Source of the DNA: Tomocerus qinae
Lineage: Eukaryota > Arthropoda > Collembola > Entomobryomorpha > Tomoceridae
Reading direction: 5' to 3'
DNA length: 64,000 bases
NCBI GenBank assembly: GCA_020055645.1
Contig: CM034546.1
Span: 47,182,001-47,246,000, forward strand
The notes under the pieces are model-generated. The model saw nothing but the letters and a program-made list of their open reading frames with translations. It was not told the origin of the DNA and made no database searches. The translations under genes and the position numbers were made by a program. Below are positions 47,951-59,779 of this stretch, one piece after another. Position 1 is the first letter of the stretch. Each line of letters starts with the position of its first letter.

Positions 47951-50349
47951 TTACCGTGTTAACGAATATGAATTAGAATTTTGAGTAGAAGAACGAGTAC
48001 CAACTATGACGTTGTAAATTAAATACATTCCGTTGATGATTCTATTTTTGGTGATTTTTGCCACTTTCCAAATCTCAATAAGAAATTTCCCTAATTTACT
48101 TTTAAGAGACACTACAATTTCCGCAAAGAAAGCTATTAAAGATGCTAGTAAAATGGACGCAGCAATTATAAATTTTGTTGCGATATTGGAATTGTCAAAG
48201 GTTAAAGGCCGAGGTGGATTTCTGAGCCAGCATGTACGACATCTTGTATAATTATATGATTTGAAGTATTCAAACCAGATGTCAAAAAGTCCAGACTGAC
48301 TCTAAACAAATAAGTTTTGTCTTAAACGTGGAGTGAGTAGAGGTATATCATCAGTTTCGATTAACATATAAAATGATATTGGAATAATATAGTCTTCTTC
48401 CATTCCATGATATAAAGTTTTGAGAGGTTGAACCCCGCCACTCTCAGGATTCCAATGTGAATCATTAAGAAATCGATGCATAGTAGACTTTTCAAGGATC
48501 ATTGCAGAGTTACTGCATTGCGAAATCCACTCGTAAGGAGTACTGTAATAGGGAAATCCAGGAGGGAATTTAAGTGACTTGGCAATTTTAATTACAATTT
48601 CCGGGTGCAAAATGGTAGGAGAAGGGTTATTACCGTAGAAATTCTTATATGCAGCTATTACTTTATATACATAGTGTACTTCTTGATCAAATAGATTCTT
48701 TGAAGTTATATTTTGCAAATTTAGGATCCTCAAGGCTTCTAGTACTAAACTTTTTTCGGGCTCGTGGGAATAATAATGGACCACTCTTTTGTCATGTTTA
48801 CTGTGATACTTTAATAGAATCCAATTTAGTAATCGCATTAATTCTGATAAATCGAAAGGTTCAAACTCATTTGTATCAACCAATGCACCAAAAGTAGTAA
48901 TTTCAGACAGGTTTGCCAAATGTTCCATGGATTCAATTCTCTTGACGGGACGTGGCTCAGTCAAATCTGTAGTGACGATTCCTTTGTAGGCATTTGTTAA
49001 TACAACGAACATAAGCAGGAACGGGCCGATAACTAATTTGATCCACGCTTTTTTATCAGCTTGTGGTGATAGAGAATAACTGACTTCCAAAATATACGCA
49101 TAGCAGATAAGGAAGAACGGGTCGCTATTATCTGCTTTGTAGAATGATACTCCATGAAGAAATGTGATAACAACAAAAACAGAAATGATTATACTAATAT
49201 AAGCATGAAGTTGATAAGGTCGAATATAGCCATAGAAAGAAAGACTTTCGTCTTCTAAAATGACACAAGAAATAAAATTGTAAGAATCTTCCGTTGTTGA
49301 AATTATAGGCCAAGAAGGAGCTCCTTTGGAATGGAAGTTGAGATTTTGCATTTGAAAATGAATATACGTGACTAAATTATCTTTTTGTACATCATCGCAT
49401 TCGAAGCTGTGTTGGTTCCCTATGGTGAAGTTTGGAAAATTATGAAATATAATTGAAGAAATTATTACTGGAAGTCCGTATTTTAGATTGAAATATTCGT
49501 TTGTGAAATACGCACTACGAACTGGTGCCCCACAACGATCATTATTTCCGTCAACATTGTTTTCATCGCTTATTGTAGCCAATACAGTTTTTGCTACTTT
49601 GCTACTTACAATAAATTTTTCTATAGCCATTTGCCGCAGTAGTTTTCCATAGCAAGTTATTCCTGAACACAGAGGCACCATATTATATTTAAATACTCTA
49701 TACCCGTCTTTCCTTCTCAAGCTAATTGGGCACAAATAGAACAATTCTTCATCTTCCCCTTTCCAAGACAAGATAAACCATGGTCTTTCACCCATCATAT
49801 CATTTAAAATCGCATGTCCTGTCCTATGGGAGAAGAATTTGTTAACACGTGATTTCACTACATGCAAAACTTCCTTTTGGACAAGTATGTAAACAGAAGA
49901 ACGTACTGCGTAGTTGAACCCCTCTGAAGCCGAAAACGACCCTTTAGAAGCTACATCCTCTCGAACAATTTGAATAATTTGATCATAATTGCTGTAATCA
50001 GTAAAATAATACAAATATGCATTAAAACATTCTCAGAAACGTCAAATACTATGTCAGTTATACACACTAAACGTCTTTGAAATTGTAAGCTGATAAATTT
50101 GCGATAAATATCCCAATTAATATTCCAATAATTTTTATCATTAGGTTGTGATTTTAGCTTTGTAATTGAGTATGGGATATCCATTTTTTGAAGCTGTATA
50201 ATCAGGCCAGTTTCTTGAGCTTTGTCGACATCAGATTGATCTAAAAACACATTAATGTAACATTCCTTTTCAAAATCTGCTACATCTTTAATTTCCCACC
50301 CTGAAGATAATCCAACAATTAGTAGAATATAAACACAAAATGTTGCCAT
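47951..50349 (-). CDS. Ionotropic-receptor-like (iGluR family) gene with two lesions
   Basis: ATG at 50349 and a signal peptide (ATFCVYILLIVGLSSG). The frame changes by one near 50010; a 74-nt intron (donor in GTGTAT, acceptor TTACAG at about 49993) is an alternative. The main part has a divergent ligand-binding region, M1 (YISIIISVFVVITFL), a pore-like segment (DPFFLICYAYILEVSYSLS) and M3 (LVIGPFLLMFVVLTNAYKG) followed by LTEPRP. A TAG lies at 48304-48302. The same frame then continues SGLFDIWFEYF and M4 (KFIIAASILLASLIAFFAEIV) to a TAA at 47953-47951. By family it is a ligand-gated cation channel for chemosensation, about 680 aa. It could be a pseudogene or carry assembly errors. Confidence 0.78.
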
Positions 50350-53000
50350 ATTTGTTGATCACTGATGAACCGTTTATAATTAAGTCTTGAAAAAATGAGT
50401 TCCTTTTTTCGGTGAGAAAAGATTCAGCGATTAATCCGAATTAGAATATTTTATTAATATTTATTTACAATGTAGGGCTTGTAAGTTAACTAGATATATA
50501 TTATATTAGAAATACTGATTGTTTTATCTCAAATTGTATTAGGATAGTGACCATAGAGGAGGAGCAGCAGCAGTAATATGTTAGCTGAGTTTTGATTGTG
50601 AATTGATTTTGCAGTTGAATATGTTTTTTTTGTCCCTCTAATAAAACTAACTTTGAACTTTTAATTCAAATTCAAATCTTAAATCAGTTAATTTTATCGT
50701 TATAAAGGAAATAATGATGGCAGTCAAATTAATCGAACTTCCTAAACTCAGGTTTAGTTACAATGGAAACTTTTAGGGCAGAAAGAAACTTTAATTGTGA
50801 TAACAGAGTCGGGGAACGGAAAAACATTAAGCAATTATTTTGCAAAATCAGCCGACGTATTGATGTTTTTAATATCCACGTAGTCCAACGGCCAGTAATG
50901 TTTTCAAAGTTGTTCTTGGAAGCCTTCATGTTCTAACTTGCGTGATACTTGTGTTTACTTACACCGACATTCCTCGTATTTTATTATTCAGTTCAGAACC
51001 AAAACAGGGTTTCAAAAATGTCCTGGTAGAGTAAACCAGATTATTACGAATGTAAACTTACCCATTTCCAGTAAAAACCAAATTGTAAAACATTTTAACG
51101 TTTATTTGAATTTTGAAAGTTATTTCAATTTTTATTTGAAGTTTTGAGAGTGGAAGCTGAATTTCTCAAATTAATAGTAATTAAAATTGTCAATGCAAGG
51201 CAAATGTGCAGAAGATTTATGATAAGTGTGTATAATCTTATTCTACGTATTCTTCGATCTCAAACCCCATTCATTTTGGCGGTTTAATGAATTGTATATC
51301 TTGTAGAGTAAGCAGCAGATAATGAGAGATGGAAGACAAAGGATTTGCATTGTTCACTTCCTATTGACATTTTTTATTTATCCATCTATACTTATACCTT
51401 ACCACCTCGTTTGAAGTCAAAATAAGAACTTCAATTAACATTTTAATATTTTCTCAAGCTTTTTATTATTTGGTCCTGCTTACTCTTCCTTAACAAAACA
51501 TTATGTATTCCATTCCAAGTATATCTGATGTTAACCATAACATGCAATTAGAGTCTGTAGGTACTACAGAAATATTTATTGTTTAGTGACTACTTTCAGA
51601 TGATCGATGCTGATACGACAGCTTTGCCGTTCCAATTATCAATGGACAGTAAATTATTTCATTGAATTGGCTAAATTAAAATTTATGTAAAATATCTTGT
51701 ATCTGAAAATCTCATTTCTGAAAGTTGTATCTATCGAGTTTCTTGCTGTTTGTGTCTGCTTATATATATGTCTTATTCAACACCCAGCTTACACCAAATG
51801 AATACTAAATTGCCAAATTGTAAAGCATTCCAACGCTAATTTGAAAAGTTATTTTAATTATGAGAATTTATTTTGTATTTAATCTATTGAGAATGGAAGT
51901 TTAACATTAACAAGCCTATAGGGGCTTCAGGTTTTATACTGTTAATTTTGTAATATAATAATTCTTATGGTAAATATATTTCTCCAAATATGTTTAATTA
52001 TTGACTATTAGTACATCACCAATCATCTTTATCAATTACGACCTTCCTGTCGTTTTCCCATCACAATTTAAATGTCCTAAGATCTAAACCATTTATTTCA
52101 TTTTTGGAAGCAAATAGTAATACGTGCTTACTAAAAGGAAATGTCTGCTGTTTGTCCGATACTAAATATAAGGTGCCATAATTTTGGGCGCTTAAAGATG
52201 TGTATATTTCTTGAGTGAGCAGTGTACAAAATCTTCCACTTTTTAGGCTTTCTTAACATAACAGTGGTAAAAATGCATTTAATGCATTTGACCTTATATT
52301 ATGACAACGTATACCATAACAATTAGAAGAATAACATAATGAAAATAAAGGACTTCAACACGGTTTGGTAACAACGCCAATGGTTACTTTCTGAACTATA
52401 AAAATTGCAATTATAGCTATGAAATGAGGATTGCTGTTGTATTAATATCTAAAATATCTAACCTAGCTAACATTGAACATATTGGGAAATGAAATTTTAT
52501 TTTAATTAACCAAAAGTACAATCATAATTATCAATTATAGCTTAACACAACCAATTCAATGATCATTAATTTTAAACTATAATATTTCCTGACCTTGTTT
52601 ATACATAATATAGGGAAATAGTAATTGCATATAGAACCGCCAATGATAATCAACAACAAAAAAGTAAGGTTCCTGATCGCAGAAATAATGATGTAATGAC
52701 GTCCCAATTCAGGTTATGAGACATTATTATAATTTTACCCCCATTGAATATGACGTCTAGGTATAAAAGCAGAATGTGGTAATTATATTAACAATTATAT
52801 TATCTAGTTAAGTCATGCAATGCGAATCAATATGCCCCATCAAGTAGAAACTGATTTAAATATAAATTATTACTTAAATCCGTCGTTATAATTGATGCTG
52901 CTTCATTTATAGCAATTCCACTTTCTTGGAAATAATTAGTATGGTTTCGAGTAATTCTGTAATCACTTTATTAATTGATTATGTATCAACATTGTTATAC
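50350..53000. repeat. Upstream of the receptor gene; duplicated sequence
   Basis: 51700-52570 is the partner of 46980-47800. About 51070-51150 is repeated, diverged, at 51810-51900 ('ccaaattgtaaaacatt'). No gene is recognised. Confidence 0.5.
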
Positions 53001-53006
53001 TGTACC

Positions 53007-53014
53007 TATATAAG
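53007..53014 (+). promoter_or_regulatory. TATA box of the cysteine-rich peptide gene
   Basis: TATATAAG, 128 bp before the ATG at 53142, leaving room for a 5' UTR of about 100 nt. Confidence 0.6.
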
Positions 53015-53141
53015 CTATTCATAATACCTACGCTGAGCCCATCACGAAGCTCTTCTCACAGAAACTCTTCATCAAGCTAAATCTGCAGCCGTAATTAATA
53101 CATTACCAGTATTTTACTTAACTTAAAATAAAATCGATAAA

Positions 53142-53837
53142 ATGGCAAAAAGCTTGTTGGCATTGATTGTAGCAGTTTCAGTCATTACTGTGATAAATCT
53201 ACACATGGCAAATTCAAGTACAGTTACCTATATAAACTTATTTATTAATCTTATTAACTTATTTTACTTAACATGCAAATAAGGTCAGACTTTTTCCGTT
53301 TTTGGAACGACCTAGGTTTTATTTTACCAGTTTAATACATTTTATTTGATATGTGATCCAGACGAGGTTTAAATATGGTAAACACAAAACTTAGCTTTAA
53401 AGGTACGAACTAACGACAGAGTCAATATTTGAAACGCTTATATATTTATTTACTGCCTCAAATTGAGGTTGCTTAAAAACACAACAAAAAATTCAAATTA
53501 AGCAATGACTATCAAAATTAATGACACTTAGTACATTAAAAAATCATTCCAATTGCAATTATATAAGCTGTTGTCTGTACAAATAAACTAATAGTTAAAA
53601 AAAACGTTTTAAATGTAAAATAAATTACAAAAAAGTAATTTCTAAAAGGATTTAAAATTTTGGTTTTTGTTTACAGAGTGTAACGTTTTCTGTGACCCTA
53701 ACTTGTACCACTATGACTTTGAAAATTGCACTTGCTACCCCATACGCCAAAAAAGAAGGTGTGAACTTCAATGTGACGAAGGCCTCTTCGCTGATTTGCA
53801 CCAATGCACATGTGTGCCCTTTATTCCGATCAACTAA
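53142..53837 (+). CDS. Small secreted eight-cysteine peptide (2 exons)
   Basis: Exon 1 (53142-53217) encodes a 25-residue signal peptide (MAKSLLALIVAVSV...). A phase-1 GTACAG donor, a 459-bp intron and a TTTGTTTACAG acceptor lead to exon 2 (53677-53837). The total is 78 aa. The mature part has eight cysteines in two copies of one spacing: C-x3-C-x11-C-x-C, an eight-residue linker, then C-x3-C-x10-C-x-C. Both modules have aspartate directly after the second cysteine and end C-T-C. The signal peptide ends right before the first cysteine. Secretion is well supported. Function is unknown: defence peptide, protease inhibitor, or another cysteine-stabilised fold. AATAAA overlaps the stop at 53836. 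Confidence 0.8.
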
Positions 53838-53849
53838 TAAAATTTTAAA

Positions 53850-54400
53850 TTCATTCTCTAGTCTCCAGTCAGACCTAATTTTGTTAACAATATATTAACA
53901 ATACTTCTGAATCTTTTACTTTCTTAATTTATTGTAGAAAAGCATATTTTGTAAAATCTTTCTGAAAAAATATTAAAACTTTTGTACGAAAAATAAGCTC
54001 CCTCAACGGCTACAATTTATAAAAAATTTATTCAGCATCCATCAGAGAAATATGCAGTATTCTGATGTACTATGTGTAGTTTCTGAAGTGTAAGCGTAAG
54101 TGTACATTTTGACTGAATGTGCAAAACTATACATAGTGTGTTTGGTGTGGACTTCTGTTTTTAAATCCGATATAAATGAAGTTCGTTATCGAGTTGTTTT
54201 CAATGATTTATGCCCTCGGATATTCCATAATTAACTTGTGTCAATCTCCATCGACTTTATAATTCGTCATGTTTGAAAAACTGTCATTATATCCGGCTTA
54301 ATTCCTCCTAAAGTACTATTTCAATTTTCACGGGGCTTACAGTTACGTATTTAAGTCCGTTAATTATCGGGCTACTAAGTTGTTTGAAATATTTGAATAT
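53850..54400. other. Intergenic, nothing recognised
   Basis: AT-rich 3' flank of the peptide gene with no frame or repeat I can support. Confidence 0.4.
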
Positions 54401-54409
54401 TTCTTCTTT

Positions 54410-55020
54410 TCAGTAAAAGCATTTTGCTACCACCGTTCCGGTTTAGAGCGCATCCGCTCACCAAAAGCTTCAAAGAGGATGTTAGATAATAACGTTTATT
54501 GTTTTAGCAATGCTAATGTACTACTTATATGTATTGTCAATGTATAAAACGAAGTAAAGCTTAACTCTTCTTTCGTACATACTACAATAGCAGTCTTGTA
54601 AGTGCTCTGCGTCATCTCAAAAGTTTATTGTTTCATATTGTATAGATGCCAGACGATAGTAATGGTAGATTATAGTAAATATTCCTTCCTCATAAACATA
54701 GATTCAAAATGTATATTACCAGTACTTCCTATGGAGAACGATAAACAATACGTAAACCTCCATTGGCATGTCACTCCCATTTTGCAACTGAATCGAACAC
54801 CACGGAGAAATGTAAAGCAACAACAAGTTTGTCTCAAGTTTCCTCTTAGCTACACCGCATCGTCTCAAATTTGGTCGCTGTTCAGAAATACACACAGAAA
54901 TACTTTTGTTTTTATTCTTCAAAAAAGTCAATTAATAAAGAATCTACTCCAACATTACCAGAAGACTTATTGGAAATAACGGCGTATGGTAAGTTATAAT
55001 TCATACCCTTTAAATATTTT
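54410..55020 (+). repeat. Module M4 with orphan first exon, copy D
   Basis: The conserved upstream block is followed by a frame ending STPTLPEDLLEITAY and a GTAAGT donor at 54990. LPEDLLE is the start of an F-box. The start codon present in the 43.2 kb copy is absent here and no downstream exons follow. Confidence 0.55.
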
Positions 55021-56250
55021 TAAGCTCGTAAAGTAATGGAATTGTCAAAGTGGGATAACATATTATACCTATTATAATTGAATATAAAATGTAAATAAAT
55101 TTAAATAAGTTATAGTTATAATGAATTTGAAAACTTTTGATTTTAAAATAGTTTGGATATTTTTGAATTCCTACGCAATAACTATTGTACAATCTATATA
55201 CAAGTTAAACTGACTAATAAGTAGCCCATTCAAAGTATAGGCAGATTTAAATGATTTAGGATGTCTACAAATAGCAGTGTTTTGTTAAAGACGCATGGAC
55301 AACACAGTCAGTTATATTAGTACCATTGGCAAGTCTAAAACGAAGGCAACTAAAAAGGCACCGTTACTAAAAAAATAGCATGCAATAATTTTTAGAAAAT
55401 TAGATGATTAGGTTAATGGTTTGAAAGATATTCTTTGAAACTATTTAAAAAATAACAATACAATTTAGTTTAACTTGTTTTTACTACTTGTAATATCAAT
55501 TTATGCATAAAAATTTGCTAAAAATGCAAAAATTATTTATGGCCTTTACGGTATTTACGCCATTTCACCAAATATCAAATGCCGTAAATTTAATTTAATC
55601 CCTTTACCCCACACTCGACACCTTGAAGATTCCTCAATCTCTTAGCGTTCTCTTAGGTTTTGCTCCCGTGTACAGTATAATATATTACAAGTACATAGTA
55701 TAGTCTCATCCATTCATATGCATTCATAAAATAGAGGCGGGTCGTAGCTTTGAGTCGAATGAATACGTAAGTGAAAGAGCTAAACCAAAATTGTCATTTT
55801 TCAGCATAAGCCTGAATCTGTCCGACCGAATTTAGATCCAAAAGTCTTGTGCTGCTGCTGGAGATTTGCCTACCAGTCGGTGAAATTGCAAGAAAATAAC
55901 TTAAAGGGGACATATAGGGTGAGACATGGAAGGAGGGAAAGAGAAAGATCAGCCCAGGTAAGTTTCTATACATAATCTACTAAGTATTTCATTAAAATAG
56001 TCGGTTTTCTGAGAAATTGGATATTGCGCAAATACCTAAAAGTATCGGGGCCTTGTATGTATACGCTCGGGCAACATGCTTTTGTGGAAAGAACGTAAAG
56101 CGGCTTTGTAGCTATAGGGTTGTGCAACAGTGGAGGCTACGAGGTTTTATGGATGGCACTGCTCCGTGTCCACTAACTTTACTTAGTTGTTAATGGGAAA
56201 GAGTGAAATGGAGAGTTGTTATGCAGTTTCTATCTCACTCTTACTCTGCC
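55020..56250. other. Upstream of the DUF4780-like gene
   Basis: 55020-55600 shows nothing. 55680-55965 is less AT-rich, ends in a purine-rich run and a CAG/GTAAGT donor at about 55960, and may be a 5' UTR exon of the next gene. Confidence 0.3.
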
Positions 56251-56254
56251 CTCA

Positions 56255-57490
56255 ATGAATACCAATAACATTTACTACTACCCTAACAGGACTCCACTTG
56301 AGAACTTACACACTGCAACTGTGGCCAACCAAATTAAAAATGAGCGACTGGAAGAAGTAGAGCTATGGTCATCCTATGAGACTGTATATGAAGACGAGGA
56401 GGTTTTAGTGATTTTCCAGGGAAATCCTCGGCCTACTGCAACGTCAACAGAAAATAATAGCTCTCTGGATGAAGAAGTGGCAGCTCTCATGGCGGGTGTC
56501 AATTTAGCTCCCAGTTCCAGTAAAATTGAACAAAATGCTGATGAAATGGAGTTTGGGGTAGAAGAGATACCTGCACCAAACTCTTTGACCGAAAACGGCG
56601 CTGAGATTAAAGGGAAAAAACTCAGTGGAGCCCAGAGAAGAAACATGAAACGGAAAGAAAAGTTGAAAAAACTTTTCGAGCAGGAGAGCTCTAGAGAGCA
56701 CGAGTTTTCAGAACACAAAAAAGTAAAAAGTTCGGAGGTGATGCCAACTATAGGGTCGAAACCGAGCACCTCAAAATCCCTTGCCAAAGCCGGGGATGGG
56801 AGTAACAAAGCGGTAAGCCCTGCTTCCAAACCAATCAAGCGAATAAGGGATACAAAAAACAAAATAGTAGTTATGATATCTTTTTGGGATTCTTCGAGAC
56901 CTTTTTCTTTGGAAGAATACGTTATGATTCAGAAGAATATTTTTGACAGATTGCTTGATTGTAAAAATTTGGGAAGCTTTGCAGGGGAGGCCTTTTTTCC
57001 AATACAAATAGCCGACCGCTGGTTAGAATTTGGTAAAATATACTATTCATGCGACGGGGCTGCTACTGCTGAATGGGTAAGCGAAACCGTAATGGATATT
57101 GTTTATTGGCCTCATACCGGGCCGCATCCTCCTATTAAAGCCTGGATGCCAGGCACATATGAGATGCCTGCGAACGTAGAGGTACTAGTGTATCCAGATG
57201 CAGGTTGTGGGAAGAGATCACCTCCTCTTTTCGGGGAGATACTTAACCGTCTCATCAACGCCAATAAAACATCGGTATGTTGCAGAGACTGGGTCCATAA
57301 AAGGACATTTACCTCTGACGTGAGCAAGGGGGTTAGGTACCAGCTTTGGCTTTGCCGAGACTTAATCACTTGGCTTGAACACTATGAGTATAAACTCTAC
57401 TATGTAGACACGAAACTACGCTTCAAATCACTTGTAAAGCCTCACAACGCTACACTGTCTCCAAAGGCTTTACAACCTCCTAAAGCTTGA
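56255..57490 (+). CDS. DUF4780-like protein, intronless
   Basis: 411 aa from the ATG at 56255 (the frame is open 13 codons further upstream without ATG). Order: acidic N-terminus (YETVYEDEEV, about 40-50), a basic KKLSGAQRRNMKRKEKLKKL helix (121-140), a Ser/Lys linker, then a globular part from about 203 (KIVVMISFWD). The C-terminal region has the family pattern of tryptophans and an LNRLINANKTSVCCRDW...G..YQLWL block. DUF4780 proteins are common in arthropods, often multicopy and near mobile elements; function is unknown. It is intronless and less AT-rich than its surroundings. AATAAA lies at 57698. I see no RT nearby, so host domestication or a solo ORF are both possible. Confidence 0.7.
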   Translation: MNTNNIYYYPNRTPLENLHTATVANQIKNERLEEVELWSSYETVYEDEEVLVIFQGNPRPTATSTENNSSLDEEVAALMAGVNLAPSSSKIEQNADEMEFGVEEIPAPNSLTENGAEIKGKKLSGAQRRNMKRKEKLKKLFEQESSREHEFSEHKKVKSSEVMPTIGSKPSTSKSLAKAGDGSNKAVSPASKPIKRIRDTKNKIVVMISFWDSSRPFSLEEYVMIQKNIFDRLLDCKNLGSFAGEAFFPIQIADRWLEFGKIYYSCDGAATAEWVSETVMDIVYWPHTGPHPPIKAWMPGTYEMPANVEVLVYPDAGCGKRSPPLFGEILNRLINANKTSVCCRDWVHKRTFTSDVSKGVRYQLWLCRDLITWLEHYEYKLYYVDTKLRFKSLVKPHNATLSPKALQPPKA

Positions 57491-57697
57491 TAATCCCAAA
57501 GGCATCACAGCCTTAAATATTCAAAAATGGCTGCAAAATATGCACGAAGGAATTTAAGAAACATTATTATTTAGCATCGATAGAACTTAAATTGTCATGA
57601 TAATTATAATATTCAAACATGTCGTTAGCAATATTATTTACCGTAAAAATTACTAAAATATAAGTATGTACAAATGTAATGCAATAATATTAATTTA

Positions 57698-57703
57698 AAT
57701 AAA
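57698..57703 (+). terminator. poly(A) signal of the DUF4780-like gene
   Basis: AATAAA 208 bp after the stop codon. Confidence 0.45.
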
Positions 57704-57719
57704 TCACTTCATGTTCAGT

Positions 57720-58090
57720 TTAACATTACAACATACTTTTACATTTTAGTGAGGATGGGATATTAGTATATAGCGGGGTTACTTGCGACAGCAGCACAGC
57801 ATGAGCATGATAAGGTAGCTTCTACAGTCAGAGTCTGTGAGTCACCATTGTAATAACCTAACCGTTTAGCATTATGGGCATCGCATATGAATTGATTTTC
57901 AGCCCTTGAGATTTAGAGATGCGTATTTACGTTATAACTTGTCTGCGATCAAGTGTGCAACAAGTGCAAAGTAGAGCAGACAGGTTTCTCCTAAAACACC
58001 GTAGCATACCTTTCGATTTTATTAAATGCATGAATGCTGAAACGAGGGAACATTCTTTTTGTTCACGAAACAGCCTCAATGCATCTATCA
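57720..58090. repeat. Module M3, copy E
   Basis: 'tagcggggttacttgcgaca' and the 'cttgtctgcgatcaagtgtg' block match 30.8-31.5 kb and 41.1-41.4 kb. Confidence 0.55.
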
Positions 58091-58329
58091 CAGGCTAAAT
58101 CGTTCTATAAGGGACGATATAATTACGAATATTTAAGTTAGCATCGCCAATTCAGGATTCAGCTTTACTCACGTTTCGTTTTGTAGATATTGGTAAAAGG
58201 GCCTGAATACACGGGTTAACAAGTATAATACAGAATTTAGAAAAAATAAGGCTTAGCTGTGAAGATAAACCGTATTTTTATTTTATTTGACTGCGGAGAA
58301 TGTATATAGTAATGTAATAAATATTCCTG

Positions 58330-59080
58330 AGATCCAGGGGAAAGTACGGAGTTAGGTCGAACCCGATGTGGAATATGGCCTTAAGTAAGTAATTCTGGGA
58401 GATTTGGTACTATGGGAGATTTGGTTCTATAATATTATTATGTTCTTGAAATCACGTTTCACAGTCTTATATTTGTTATATATAAATGTTATATTTGTTA
58501 AAGTACATATTCAGTAATAATTGAATCTTTCTTCCTTTTAGTATAAGCACTCTGTTACCTCCGGTTTAAAAGCTCCTCCGCTCATAGAATGCTTTAACTT
58601 CAACGAGGATTATTGTTTTGTCATACTAATGTACTACTTATTTTACATTAGTTATGTATTCTCAAATTGTATTTACAAGGCAAAGCTGGGTTTTATATTC
58701 GTTTATAGTTTATACTACAATAGCAGTCTTGAAAGTTATGTTGTAAGAGTTTGTTGTTTCATTTTGGAAAATGCGACAAGACAGTAAAGGTAGATTGTTA
58801 AATATTAGAGTCAAAATGTATTACCAAACCAACTTCCGATGTAGAATGATAAATAATACGTAAACTTCCATTGGTTTGTCACTCCATCCTGTTTTGCAAC
58901 CGAATCGAAAACTACGGAAAACTATAAAGCAACAGCAGTCGGTTTTTCTCAAGTTACCTCTTAGTTATACCTCACCTTAGTTATTTGCTTTATTCTTGAA
59001 TCTTAAAAAAGTCATTTAGTAAATCTGCACTGGTATCAATAGTAAAATTTATTGGCTGAAATAATTAAGTAGTTCCAAAG
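58330..59080 (+). repeat. Module M4, copy E, decayed
   Basis: Upstream homology is clear ('acatattcagtaataattga', 'cctccggtttaaaagc'). The first exon is closed by stops and the donor is lost ('attaagtag'). Confidence 0.5.
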
Positions 59081-59426
59081 TACAAAAGCATTCTAAAAGA
59101 TAGCACGGTATAAATTATTCAACCTTTCCTGTATCTTTCAAATAATTAGATGATTAGATTAACCGTTAAAAAGAAATTCTGTGACAATCTCACACGGTAA
59201 AAGGATAAAGACTACAACACGGAAGCTTTACCCATTTCCTCTCAAGTACGCCTCCTTTATCATGTAAGATAAAATAAAAGTTGTGATATGGTATCAATCT
59301 GCTCTTTGGTGACCGATTTCCAATAGCAAAAACAGAGGGAGGACATCCATATTGACGTTTTTTTGGCTGTCATATATTACCAACTGATTAAATATTTTCT
59401 TTCAAATATATATATCGTCCCTTAAG

Positions 59427-59680
59427 GAACCAAATAGACTATCTCCACTTTTGGTTTTGTGGACGAAATAGCCTATCTCCATTTTTCGTTTTGTGGACGA
59501 AATAGCCTATCTCCATTTTTCGTTTTGTGGACGAAATAGCCTATCTCCATTTTTCGTTTTGTGGACGAAATAGTCTAAACGCCATGTAGCCTAAATGCTG
59601 CGCCATGTATGTAGAGAGTGTCTAGGCTATGGAGATAGGCTATTTCGTCCACAAAACGAAAAATGGAGATAGGCTATGGG
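59427..59680. repeat. 34-bp tandem repeat with an inverted copy
   Basis: Three identical units (59459-59492, 59493-59526, 59527-59560) are flanked by a diverged unit at 59427-59458 and a partial one after 59560. After about 48 bp, 59624-59679 carries 1.6 units in reverse orientation. Each unit holds 'gacgaaatagcctatctcc' and 'ttttcgtttt'. The whole can fold back. Confidence 0.8.
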
Positions 59681-59779
59681 GAAATTTTTCATTGCGCAAC
59701 TCCACTCTGCGATTATCTTATGGGTATGATAAATATCCAGAATAAACACACCTTATTGTCCTTCTCTTGTAATCATTGT

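Noticed and set aside
48033-48251. Plus-strand frame at the receptor 3' end
   Set aside because: Antisense shadow of the receptor's fourth membrane segment region.
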